Below, in pieces: positions 45,582 to 53,521 of a DNA stretch of 64,000 nucleotides. The translations under genes were made by a program, and so were the position numbers. Source of the stretch: Acidobacteria bacterium UBA2990 (GTDB taxonomy: Bacteria > Acidobacteriota > Vicinamibacteria > Vicinamibacterales > UBA8438). Under the pieces are notes generated by a model that ran no database searches, was not told the DNA's origin, and worked only from the letters and a program-made list of their open reading frames with translations. Every line of letters begins with the position of its first letter. Within the stretch, counting starts at the first letter, position 1. Where the stretch lies: NCBI GenBank assembly GCA_002347025.1, contig DEAE01000002.1:88169-152168 (forward strand), written 5' to 3'.

Positions 45582-46679
45582 ATGACTAGGCTATTGGCAG
45601 TTGGCGGCCGCGGTCCTGTCGGGCTTCTCTTTTTGGTCTCACTGTTTGGATGTGGTGGGGCAGACACTGAGGTAGTCGAGGACGTCAAGAGAGTCTCTGA
45701 GAGCGAATCCTCGTCTGATTCCCTTGAAGGGCGCCATCTTGCGAATCTGCGTCAGGTGACCTTCGGAGGTGAGAATGCTGAGGCCTATTATTCGCCCGAT
45801 GGTGAGCGGCTGATTTTTCAGAGTCGGCGTGACGGCGTGCCTTGTGACCAGATTTTTCAAATGGATTTGGATGGACGCAATGCTGGCATGGTCAGCACGG
45901 GTGCGGGACGCACTACCTGTGGATATTTTCTATCTGATGGTGAGTCGATCATCTATTCATCCACTCATTTAGGGAATGTCGAATGTCCACCAGAGCCTGG
46001 GTTTGAAAGGGGCTACGTATGGCCTATTTATGCTAGCTACGATATTTTCACTGCGAATTCCGATGGTAGCGGAATAACCCGAATCACCGAGAGCTCCGGA
46101 TATGACGCGGAGGCAACCGTGGGACCGAATGGACGGGTAGTCTTCACAAGTGTCCGTGATGGTGATCTGGAGATTTATTCGATGAACGAGGATGGGTCTG
46201 ATGTTCGTCGCTTGACGAATCGTCCCGGTCCAGATGGAGGCCCTTTCTTCTCTCATGATGGGCAGAACATTGTATTTAGAGGCAGAGAAATTCCTCCAGG
46301 TGAAGAACTCGATGATTACCGGTCGCTCTTGGAGCAGGAATTGTGGCGACCGACGGAACTTGAAATTTTCGTTATGGATGCCGATGGAGCTAACCTGCGA
46401 CAGGTTACGGATTTAGGAGGAGCTAGCTTCGCACCCTTCTGGCACCCAGATAATGAGCGAATCATTTTTAGCTCCAATTGGCATAACCCAGGGGGCAGGA
46501 ATTTTGATCTGTTTATGGTGCGAGAGGATGGCACTGACCTTGAGCAGATAACCTTTAATGAGACCTTTGATGGTTTTCCGATGTTTTCACCAAACGGCGG
46601 ACAACTTGTATTTGCTTCAAACCGAGATGCAGCTGCTGAAGGTGACACCAACGTGTTTGTTGCCGACTGGGTGGATTAG
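45582..46679 (+). CDS. TolB-like beta-propeller lipoprotein
   Basis: 365 residues from the ATG at 45582, which opens a lipoprotein signal (LLFLVSLFGC). The frame extends upstream to 45519 but those residues are not signal-like. About six PD40/TolB-type blades follow (YYSPDGERLIFQSRRDG, FTSVRDGDLEIYSMNEDG, FSPNGGQLVFASNRD). Such lipoproteins are surface or periplasmic binding platforms; this is not the Tol-Pal TolB, as no tol genes are near. Two Fur-like boxes flank its promoter, so expression may follow metal supply. Confidence 0.8.
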   Translation: MTRLLAVGGRGPVGLLFLVSLFGCGGADTEVVEDVKRVSESESSSDSLEGRHLANLRQVTFGGENAEAYYSPDGERLIFQSRRDGVPCDQIFQMDLDGRNAGMVSTGAGRTTCGYFLSDGESIIYSSTHLGNVECPPEPGFERGYVWPIYASYDIFTANSDGSGITRITESSGYDAEATVGPNGRVVFTSVRDGDLEIYSMNEDGSDVRRLTNRPGPDGGPFFSHDGQNIVFRGREIPPGEELDDYRSLLEQELWRPTELEIFVMDADGANLRQVTDLGGASFAPFWHPDNERIIFSSNWHNPGGRNFDLFMVREDGTDLEQITFNETFDGFPMFSPNGGQLVFASNRDAAAEGDTNVFVADWVD

Positions 46680-46722
46680 AGGTTCGAGAGGCAGTGTCTA
46701 GGTCTACTTGTGGTGGGCAAAT

Positions 46723-46977
46723 ATGGGCGACGAATTGGGTGTTTTGGCAGATGGACTTGTTATTGCGATCCCGCTTGTCATACTGGTCGGATTGACAGTT
46801 GCTGGGTTGGGTACGTTGCTGTTGTGGGCTGAGGTGATACACCAGACAGGTATGTCCTGCTTGAAATGTCTAGGTGGGCGTGGTTGTACCGAATGTGGTG
46901 GTGGAGTTACTGAATGCCACAATTGTCGGGGAGTAGCTGTCTGTGAAGCGTGTAGCCAGAAGCCTGTCAATTCCTGA
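46723..46977 (+). CDS. Small membrane protein with DnaJ-like zinc finger
   Basis: 84 residues from the ATG at 46723, preceded by GGTGGG. One long hydrophobic segment (about residues 9-35) is followed by a tail with four CxxC pairs at Cys46/49, 55/58, 65/68 and 74/77, set in CxxCxG-like repeats as in the DnaJ zinc-binding domain. Two zinc ions are probably bound. It may be a membrane-tethered chaperone or metal sensor. It lies 43 bases after the TolB-like gene, probably in the same transcript. Confidence 0.65.
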   Translation: MGDELGVLADGLVIAIPLVILVGLTVAGLGTLLLWAEVIHQTGMSCLKCLGGRGCTECGGGVTECHNCRGVAVCEACSQKPVNS

Positions 46978-47186
46978 TGGTGGGTCGGTGGACGCCGGAT
47001 GAGGTCGTTGAAGGTGTCCCTACCAACATACTGAGAGCTGGGTGGGCAACCAGGATATGAGTCGTAGCGAATTGGCTGGACAGGTGTTGGTTAGATCGAT
47101 CATGGGCCTTGTGGTATGTGACGACTTCCGTCGAAATGAGCCATCAATGGTGATGACTACTTCGGGAAATCAGTGAGGGAAGGTTT

Positions 47187-48953
47187 TTGGCTAAGAGAAT
47201 TATTGAGGACCTGTGTTCTGCGTTGAACATCGCAGCTCTTCTGATTGTCGGTTCTGTAACTCTGACCCCGCAATCAGTATTTTCTCAGGGTTTCTCCACG
47301 AGGGCCTCCGAGGCCATTCCCCTAGTGGCCCCGGCCGTACAGGGGGACACCGGATTCGTGGTGGTGGCGCCTGACCGGGGTTTCCTTGGTAACGAGGAAG
47401 TACGGGATGCATTTAGAAGGTTCAGTGAGTTGTTTCGAGCCGAGTTGGCGTTCTTGCCGTGGGATGGCGATGTGGCGAGATATGTGAGAAGGGCAGTTAC
47501 TCGCCTGAGTGATAGAGGGGCTGGGCGTGTGGTTGTGTTGCCTCTTGTGGTAGCGGATTCCCACCCGTTGTTGCGACGTTTGGAACAGAGTTTCAGAGAC
47601 GATCTTGCCGACGTTTTGATGGCTAAATCCTTTGGGAAATCGTATTTGGCTGAGGAGGTATTGATTGATCGCTTGAAGGCGAGTGCTCTGCTGAATCCGG
47701 CAGTGCGTGGTTCCGGTCGAGACGGTGACTCTGAGGGTGAAAAGACTGCCATTGTGATTGTGAGTGGTGGTGCTTTCGGAGACGAGGAGGAGATTCGTGG
47801 GATCGAAGATGAGGTTCAAGGGTTAGTCCGTCCAGTCGGTAGCTACTTCGATGTTTCAGAGACCCGAACGGTTGTGCTGAGGCATATAACTGGTGGTGTC
47901 GATGGGGTACAGGCCTCGCTTGAGTATTTCAAGGTTGAGGTAGACCAACTCGTGGAATCCCATGATCAAGTGGTGGTGGTGCCCTTCTACTTGAGCCAGA
48001 GGATGGACTCCATGATGGACGAAGTCCAGTTTCTCCGAAGGCAGGTCGATGGCAAGCAAGTCGTAGTACTGCCGCCTGGGCCGTTACCGCATGAGTTAGT
48101 CACCTTGTGGATGTGTCAAGAAGCTAACCGGTGGGTGCCGCTCAGAAAAGATGAGGTCGGCTTTGTAGTCATGCCTCACGGTTCAGACATTGATTGGAAC
48201 GAATCGATACGAGAATCTTTGGCGGAACTAGAGCAGGATTACCCTCTTGAGTATGCCTTTTCGATGGCGGACTCCGAGGTTCTTAGACGATCTGTACGCC
48301 GCCTTGAAGCTCGGGGTTATCGAGGCATCGTTGTCTTGCGTGTCTTTTCAATGGAGTCCTCATTCAGGGAGCGAATCGACTGGCTCTTAGGGTTGTCTGA
48401 GATGTCAGGAAATTCGATGGGTATGGGACTGCCGAAGCGTGTTCGGTCAGCGTCTCTCTTTGCGACTCTTGGAGGGGTAGAGGACCACCCTTTGTTTGCC
48501 AGAGCCTTGCTGGACCGAGCCCTTGAAATCTCGACTCGGCCAACCGAAGAAGCGCTGTTTTTGCTTGGTCACGGGACTGGGCCTGGTCCGAGCAACCAGA
48601 AATGGCTGGATAACCTTGCGAGTATCCGCGAACAGATTAACGACTTAGGGCATGAGTTCGCCTCGGTGCATGTTGCGAATTGGCAGGAAGATTGGCCGGC
48701 CTTGCGCGATCTTGCAGTAGCTGAGATTCGAGCATTGGTGGACATGGAAATCGAGCAAGGGAGAGCCGTTTTAGTGGTCCCGGCTCGGATTACGGGGACT
48801 GGTCCTGAAATTGGTGAGTTGGCTCATCTGGAACATGTCCGGGTTGGAACAGGTTTTGCTCCACACCCTTTGTTCAGAACTTGGGCGTCTAGCCAATTCG
48901 ATGCAGGAAGAAGACTCCTGATGGAGGCAGTAAACACAGCGACTGATAGGTAG
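47187..48953 (+). CDS. Exported protein with four CbiX-like chelatase repeats
   Basis: 588 residues from a TTG with AGGGAAGG upstream; signal peptide cut near VFSQG. Four related alpha/beta units occupy about 55-140, 186-310, 324-445 and 454-570. Each begins with a hydrophobic strand (GFVVVAP, AIVIVSGG, GFVVMPHGS, ALFLLGHGT). Units 3 and 4 keep the HG of CbiX/SirB (His331, His462). HPL[LF] motifs at 126, 434 and 560 sit where CbiX has its second metal-binding His. CbiX inserts cobalt or iron into sirohydrochlorin in the cytoplasm; an exported four-unit form is unusual. A role in periplasmic metal or tetrapyrrole handling is my inference. Confidence 0.65.
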   Translation: MAKRIIEDLCSALNIAALLIVGSVTLTPQSVFSQGFSTRASEAIPLVAPAVQGDTGFVVVAPDRGFLGNEEVRDAFRRFSELFRAELAFLPWDGDVARYVRRAVTRLSDRGAGRVVVLPLVVADSHPLLRRLEQSFRDDLADVLMAKSFGKSYLAEEVLIDRLKASALLNPAVRGSGRDGDSEGEKTAIVIVSGGAFGDEEEIRGIEDEVQGLVRPVGSYFDVSETRTVVLRHITGGVDGVQASLEYFKVEVDQLVESHDQVVVVPFYLSQRMDSMMDEVQFLRRQVDGKQVVVLPPGPLPHELVTLWMCQEANRWVPLRKDEVGFVVMPHGSDIDWNESIRESLAELEQDYPLEYAFSMADSEVLRRSVRRLEARGYRGIVVLRVFSMESSFRERIDWLLGLSEMSGNSMGMGLPKRVRSASLFATLGGVEDHPLFARALLDRALEISTRPTEEALFLLGHGTGPGPSNQKWLDNLASIREQINDLGHEFASVHVANWQEDWPALRDLAVAEIRALVDMEIEQGRAVLVVPARITGTGPEIGELAHLEHVRVGTGFAPHPLFRTWASSQFDAGRRLLMEAVNTATDR

Positions 48954-49073
48954 TGGGACGTTAGTAGTCGTGGCGCTGATGGTCCACTAATTGATCGCTA
49001 TTCCAGTCCAGGTCTGAGAGTTGTCACGTCATTGTCATATGACTGGTAGTTGCCTTTCGGGAAGGCGTCCAGA

Positions 49074-49373
49074 ATGAGAGCTACGTGGACGCTACTGTTG
49101 AGTGCTCTCTATCAGGACTTAAGAGAACGACTAAGGAAACGGTTGTCCATGGGTAAGAATTCATCGTCGAAGCAGAACGCTTCATCAAACTGGTTTGTGA
49201 CACGCTGTAGTCACGGATGTTTACATCTTGACTTGGGTCGTGTCTCTGTGAAGCTGTCACCGCCTGAGCTAAAGTCTTTGATCACGTTGCTAGGTGACGC
49301 CTATATAGAGCTGTGTGAGGATGAGCAGGTTCAGGTAGAGTTTGACCGCTCAACTGGAGAGTTTACCCATTAG
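49074..49373 (+). CDS. Small hypothetical protein with CSHGC motif
   Basis: 99 residues from the ATG at 49074, which has GGGAAGG eight bases upstream; an internal ATG at 49149 would give 74 residues. After a basic N-terminal helix comes WFVTRCSHGCLHLDLGRVSVKL, then a helical LSPPELKSLITLLGDAYIEL. The Cys-x-His-x-Cys cluster with a following His suggests a metal site. I do not recall its family name. It lies 31 bases before the PepSY gene and is likely cotranscribed with it. Confidence 0.6.
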   Translation: MRATWTLLLSALYQDLRERLRKRLSMGKNSSSKQNASSNWFVTRCSHGCLHLDLGRVSVKLSPPELKSLITLLGDAYIELCEDEQVQVEFDRSTGEFTH

Positions 49374-49403
49374 TGCATCACCAGTGTCTGAGAAGCCAGC
49401 GAG

Positions 49404-50540
49404 ATGAATTTTCGAAAGATCATCTTTTGGATCCATTTACCTGTTGGGATCCTGAGTGGGCTGGTTGTGCTGATGATGTCTCTTACCGGTCTTATCTTGA
49501 CCTATGAATGGCAACTTGAGGAATGGTCATTTCGCAATTATATAAGTGCAGGCACTAGAGATGGCAGGCCACTTACGGTGGGGATGCTCCTCGACAATCT
49601 TGCCCAAGTGGACCCGGAAGTTTCAGTGGGGTCGGTCATAATCAGAGCCGACCCACGTGAGCCGGCCGCGGTTAGCGTGGGTGCCGGGAGATTACTGTTT
49701 CTGGACCGATATAGCGGCCAAGTGCTTGGCGACAATAACAGTGCCGTACGGCGCTTACTTAGGAAGGTGAGGTCGATTCACCGATGGTTCGGTCTGGAGG
49801 GTCAGTATCAGGTGGCCGGCCGGACGTTCACGGCTGTGGCGAACCTTGGGTTCTTTTTCTTAATTGTTAGTGGGGTGTATCTCTGGTGGCCCCGAGGTTG
49901 CACTCGTGCGGCTATCAGGAACGCGACGTGGTTTCGCCGAGGCCTAACAAGCAAGGCACGTGATTTCAACTGGCACAATGTTATCGGGTTCTGGCTTGCA
50001 CTGCCCCTGATCGTTATCGTCTTCAGTGGGGCGATGATTTCCTATCAATGGGTTGGCGACCTAGTTTACCGTGTCGTCGGGGAGTCTCCTCCGTTGCCCC
50101 GAGCGGTCACCCAGGCCGAAGGGATATCTGAGCAACCATCGTCGCCTCGGGTGGGAGGGCGGCTTCCCAGCTTGCTGACCTACGATGAGGCGGTAGTTCG
50201 TGCCGCCGGGGAGATGCCAGATTGGAACATCATGACCTTGGTGGTGCCAGAGGCTGGTGATTCTTTCCTTTCTGTGTCGGTTGATCGCGGGAGCGGGAGG
50301 CAGCCACCTAAACGGTTAGACTTGAGTTTTGATCGTCGGTCTGGTGAGCTCATTGGGCGCGATGGTTATGGGTTTTATAGCCAAGGACGGAGGATTCGTC
50401 TGTGGTTGCGTTATGCCCACACGGGTGAAATCTATGGCGTATTCGGACAGACCGTCGCAGGGATGGCAAGCGCCGGTTCTGTCGTTCTAGTTTGGACTGG
50501 TCTGTCTTTGTCCTGGCGGCGATTTTTTGGTCCCAGTTAA
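49404..50540 (+). CDS. PepSY-associated membrane protein (PiuB-like)
   Basis: 378 residues with four membrane helices in the family order: HLPVGILSGLVVLMMSLTGLI near the N-terminus, then HRWFG and GFFFLIVSGVYLWWP, then HNVIGFWLALPLIVIVFSGAMIS, and a final helix near the C-terminus. A periplasmic PepSY-like region lies between helices 1-2 and 3-4. Conserved His before helices 1, 2 and 3 suggest heme coordination. The family includes iron-regulated reductases associated with siderophore or heme uptake. This fits the Fur-like boxes in the neighbourhood. Confidence 0.85.
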   Translation: MNFRKIIFWIHLPVGILSGLVVLMMSLTGLILTYEWQLEEWSFRNYISAGTRDGRPLTVGMLLDNLAQVDPEVSVGSVIIRADPREPAAVSVGAGRLLFLDRYSGQVLGDNNSAVRRLLRKVRSIHRWFGLEGQYQVAGRTFTAVANLGFFFLIVSGVYLWWPRGCTRAAIRNATWFRRGLTSKARDFNWHNVIGFWLALPLIVIVFSGAMISYQWVGDLVYRVVGESPPLPRAVTQAEGISEQPSSPRVGGRLPSLLTYDEAVVRAAGEMPDWNIMTLVVPEAGDSFLSVSVDRGSGRQPPKRLDLSFDRRSGELIGRDGYGFYSQGRRIRLWLRYAHTGEIYGVFGQTVAGMASAGSVVLVWTGLSLSWRRFFGPS

Positions 50541-51026
50541 TTCTTCCCCTTTGATTTGGTAAACCTAGGGAATCCGTTGGATCATGGACCTCATTGAAGT
50601 TAGATAATCTTGGGATGGGTACCTTGTCGCTGGTCTACGTCTTCTAAAGAAAAAACGAATATAACTGGAGTTTAACTCTCGCATTCAGCTATACGGAGGT
50701 CAATAGGGTAATGGCATGGACGATGCCTACACACTGTTGGAACTAGGGCTATAGCGCTTGGTTTGCTACGGTACGAGCCGGTCGGATGCTTCTGCGTCGA
50801 CGGGATAGGGGAGTGGACCTGACCTTTCCAGTATTGTGGCTGACCAAAGGGGTAATGATGTGGCTTTGCTGAGTCAGGGAGATGGTGGTTTGGAGAATAT
50901 CATCGACTAGGAAAGTTGACATAGGCCTGTTAGGCAATTGGCCAAAATTGAAATACCGTTCGATAGCACTTGGATTACCCAGCTTCTAGTGACCGAAAAT
51001 GTGACTTAGAGTTAAGCACATGGTGC
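50541..51026. other. Gene-free stretch between convergent genes
   Basis: About 490 bases between the PepSY gene and the convergent PQQ-repeat gene. It is A+T-richer than its surroundings. I see no credible coding frame, hairpin or RNA gene; short frames present lack ribosome binding sites. Confidence 0.5.
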
Positions 51027-52319
51027 CTAATCACGTGGTGAGGATAACCTGATGATCTCGCGACCAGCCCGTATGACGATGGCATCTTCGGACACTGCAT
51101 ATCCTGTTACTGGTCCATCAACGGACAGGTGGTTCGTTGATACCACTTCGACTGCTTCTGGCGATGCTCGAAGTACCTGGGTTGTGCCGTTCACTGTGAA
51201 GAAGTAAACATAGTCCTTGTGCCCGAGCGGTGTGGCCCATATGGATCCTGGCAATCTATGGACCCAGCGTGTCTCTCCAGTGTCAGGGTTGATGCACCGT
51301 GCGGCACCTGCCGGATTAACCCAGTAGACGCAGTGTTGATAGAGGAAGGGGGAAGCGAAATTTGAGGTGCTGCTTGCTCTCCACGCGATATCAGAGCGGT
51401 CAAGTGTGCCGCTACGGTCTCGCTTGATAGCCAAGTTGGCTTCAACCCCAAGGCCTCCGGTAATGACCAGATTCTCTGTTACTGTTGGGGAAGCAACATT
51501 GTTCCCACTCAATCCTTCGAAGGTCCACAGTTGTTGACCTGTCTCGATGTCGAAGCCCTCTACTTGACCGGAAGCGCTCACGATGATCTCCCTGCCATCC
51601 GGTGACAGTGCAGGGGTGCTCCAGGCCACCCCAGCCTGTCTGTCAGACTTCCAAAGTGTCCTGCCGGTGTCACGGTCAACCGCGAGTAAATAGGAGTAGC
51701 TACTACGAGCGAGAAACACAACAACGGCATCAGGAGTTAGAAGTAGAGAGCTTCCTACACCGTGGTTTCCCGAAAAACTTCCATATTCATTGCTTAGATT
51801 GCGATGCCAAACTGTGTTTCCCAGATGGTCCAGTGACCGGAGGTCACCGCTAGCAAAAAATGTATAGAGTCGCTCATGGTCGACTGCTGGTGTTGGAGCG
51901 GCTTTTGCAACGTATTCGTTGAACTCATGTTGTTCTGCTGCCTGAAATGATCGCCGCCAATGTTGGGTGCCATCATGAAGGTTTAAGGCAGTAACCCAGA
52001 GTGTTTCTTTCATAGGGCCGTCGATGGATGTTACGAAGACCGTGTTGTTCCAGATAACTGGGCTCGATTGGCCTATAGTTCCGTCGGTTGCTCTCCAGAG
52101 GACCTGGGCATCTGACCAAGACAGAGGCAGGCGTGAAGCCATGCTGATGCTGTTGCCTGCGCTACCCCGGAAACCTGTCCAATTACTATCGTTTGCATTG
52201 GCGTTGACAGCAGCCAGCTCGCTCGCTGAGGGACTCTGAGCGATGCCTGACTGGGTATCGGTTAGCAGAAACAAGAGTGAAATGGCGATGTGAAGTCTTG
52301 GAGATGTCTGAGTAGTCAT
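51027..52319 (-). CDS. Exported PQQ/BamB-like beta-propeller protein
   Basis: 430 residues with a signal peptide (cut near SGIAQ). WD40/PQQ-type blades begin at NWTGFRGSAGNS, a start typical of BamB-like PQQ_2 proteins, with LNLHDGTQHWRR, VDRDTGRTLWKSD, FDIETGQQLWTFE and NPDTGETRWVHRL repeats. It lacks the PQQ-binding catalytic signature of true dehydrogenases, so it is more likely a binding or structural propeller. Fur-like box 3 lies about 100 bases upstream of its start, overlapping a TAGTAT element on the minus strand. Confidence 0.78.
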   Translation of the reverse strand: MTTQTSPRLHIAISLLFLLTDTQSGIAQSPSASELAAVNANANDSNWTGFRGSAGNSISMASRLPLSWSDAQVLWRATDGTIGQSSPVIWNNTVFVTSIDGPMKETLWVTALNLHDGTQHWRRSFQAAEQHEFNEYVAKAAPTPAVDHERLYTFFASGDLRSLDHLGNTVWHRNLSNEYGSFSGNHGVGSSLLLTPDAVVVFLARSSYSYLLAVDRDTGRTLWKSDRQAGVAWSTPALSPDGREIIVSASGQVEGFDIETGQQLWTFEGLSGNNVASPTVTENLVITGGLGVEANLAIKRDRSGTLDRSDIAWRASSTSNFASPFLYQHCVYWVNPAGAARCINPDTGETRWVHRLPGSIWATPLGHKDYVYFFTVNGTTQVLRASPEAVEVVSTNHLSVDGPVTGYAVSEDAIVIRAGREIIRLSSPRD

Positions 52320-52418
52320 AAGCTGAAAACGGGGAAGCAGGTCGGTGTTTTGAAGAGTCGAAGTTTTGAGGATGGAGGCAGCTTGTCTGGAACAAATTAC
52401 AAGTTCTTCATCATATAA

Positions 52419-52433
52419 TGATAATGAGTCTCA
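52419..52433. promoter_or_regulatory. Fur-like box 3
   Basis: TGATAAT-G-AGTCTCA: the left arm is the canonical Fur half-site TGATAAT. On the minus strand it reads TGAGACTCATTATCA, directly after TAGTAT, a possible -10 for the PQQ-repeat gene. Confidence 0.65.
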
Positions 52434-52512
52434 ATACTAATATTGGTTTTTGGTTAGAAGTTGGTTCATGCAAACGGGTGGCAATTAGCCTCAGAATTGA
52501 TGAGAACAAGAC

Positions 52513-52541
52513 TTGACGGCGGCAGGCCATGACGTTAGTAT
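52513..52541 (+). promoter_or_regulatory. Sigma-70-like promoter of the Asp/Ser-rich lipoprotein gene
   Basis: TTGACG, 17 bases, TAGTAT, with a predicted start near 52548. It is 90 bases upstream of the ATG at 52632, and Fur-like box 4 begins nine bases after the -10. Confidence 0.6.
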
Positions 52542-52550
52542 TAATGAAAC

Positions 52551-52565
52551 TGAGACTCAGTCTCA
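52551..52565. promoter_or_regulatory. Fur-like box 4, perfect 7-1-7 repeat
   Basis: TGAGACT-C-AGTCTCA is a perfect inverted repeat at about +3 of the predicted transcript, placed to repress the plus-strand gene. Confidence 0.7.
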
Positions 52566-52631
52566 TATATATGCCTACTTTGTGACAAGGCGACAAAAGG
52601 CTGGATTGGTTCACCAAAAGAGGAGCAAGCG

Positions 52632-52922
52632 ATGTCGAAAGAAAAAGAACAGAGCCACTCGGAGGCTGAGGAGCTAGTGTCGTCCCATTCATTGAATTCT
52701 GAGGATATTGCCACGGTCAAAGTTGATCGCCGGTCGTTTCTCGCGAAAGCGATGACTGCTGGTTCAGTGGGTGTGGGTGCAGTCATGGCTGCAGGCTGTC
52801 CAAGTGGGAGTGACATGGACGGCGGCGGGGATTCAACAGACTCTGATAGTGATGGAGCGAGTTCAGGCTCGGACAGCGACGGAGCTGGAGCTGCGTCAGA
52901 CTCAGACAGCGAAGAGCACTGA
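52632..52922 (+). CDS. Tiny Tat-type lipoprotein with Asp/Ser-rich tail
   Basis: 96 residues, ATG with AGAGGAGC upstream. A polar N-region is followed by a Tat-like motif DRRSFLAKAM (Arg33, Arg34), a weakly hydrophobic stretch and a lipobox MAAGC (Cys56). The mature 41 residues are almost only Asp, Ser, Gly and Ala (SDSDG-type repeats) with ten Asp and two Glu. A surface-anchored acidic linker or cation-binding tail is the obvious reading. It lies downstream of a perfect Fur-like repeat. I know no characterised homologue. Confidence 0.7.
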   Translation: MSKEKEQSHSEAEELVSSHSLNSEDIATVKVDRRSFLAKAMTAGSVGVGAVMAAGCPSGSDMDGGGDSTDSDSDGASSGSDSDGAGAASDSDSEEH

Positions 52923-53320
52923 GGCCCGGAGGGTCGGGTATCCGGGTTAGAGAGAAGTTGTGAGAGCAGATTAAATTGCAAAAGTGAACGGTCGTCCATT
53001 CTGATCCTGCCTTTTACCTTGTGCCTAAACATCATACCTTCCGGCCTAACGACCCGGAGTTTGTCCTGCTTTTTATCACCCGCCAAAACACGACCGTTCT
53101 ATGGGGTGCTGGGACCATAGGTCGCAGCACCCCTGGGCGAGGGCCATTGCGCGTGAAGTTTTCGACCGTTATAGACGCTGGATCTGCTAGGGGTGTTGTC
53201 TGACAGACTCAGCAGGGAAGACATGATAGTGGTGGAACGTAGGAGGTTTGTTTTTCTCAGTTACGGGATCGCTGGAGCCTGGTGGCCTTCCCATTAGTTG
53301 CTGCGCTGGGTGCCTTCTAA
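52923..53320. other. Gene-free stretch with hairpin
   Basis: About 400 bases with no convincing gene apart from the hairpin listed separately. An ATG at 53224 opens a 24-codon frame starting MIVVERRRFVF that ends in a stop, possibly the broken front of a small membrane protein gene. Confidence 0.4.
53103..53133. terminator. Long near-perfect hairpin
   Basis: GGGGTGCTG pairs with CAGCACCCC (9 bp); inside, after one mismatch, GACC pairs with GGTC around the loop ATA. It lies 180 bases after the Asp/Ser-rich gene. No U-tract follows. It may be a terminator or a structured element in the leader of the next gene. Confidence 0.5.
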
Positions 53321-53521
53321 TTGGCTGGTTACAGCACTGTCTGTCAAAAAGGCGGTTGTTGGGTCACTGACATTCACTGGGGGCTGATGCTGACTTCAAT
53401 GGTTGGTTTCATGATAGCGCTTTGCCACGTGTTTTTGAGGGCTATCAGAGGGGTTCAAATGGTTTCAGCCTCTGAGGGAGTTTCCATGGTGTGGAACAGA
53501 TGGGACTCCCAGTGCTCATAG
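53321..53521 (+). CDS. Possible small membrane protein, perhaps a truncated gene
   Basis: 66 residues from a TTG, with one hydrophobic segment (LMLTSMVGFMIALCHVFLRA) and an N-terminal CQKGGC pair. The same frame reads on upstream beyond a stop (SLVAFPLVAALGAF), as if a single longer protein had been interrupted. It overlaps the ccsA-like start by 31 bases. It could be a coupling leader, a relic or spurious. Confidence 0.3.
   Translation: MAGYSTVCQKGGCWVTDIHWGLMLTSMVGFMIALCHVFLRAIRGVQMVSASEGVSMVWNRWDSQCS

Noticed and set aside
50749..50937. A 62-residue minus-strand frame in the gap after the PepSY gene.
   Set aside because: No ribosome binding site, no recognisable features, and biased composition; probably chance.
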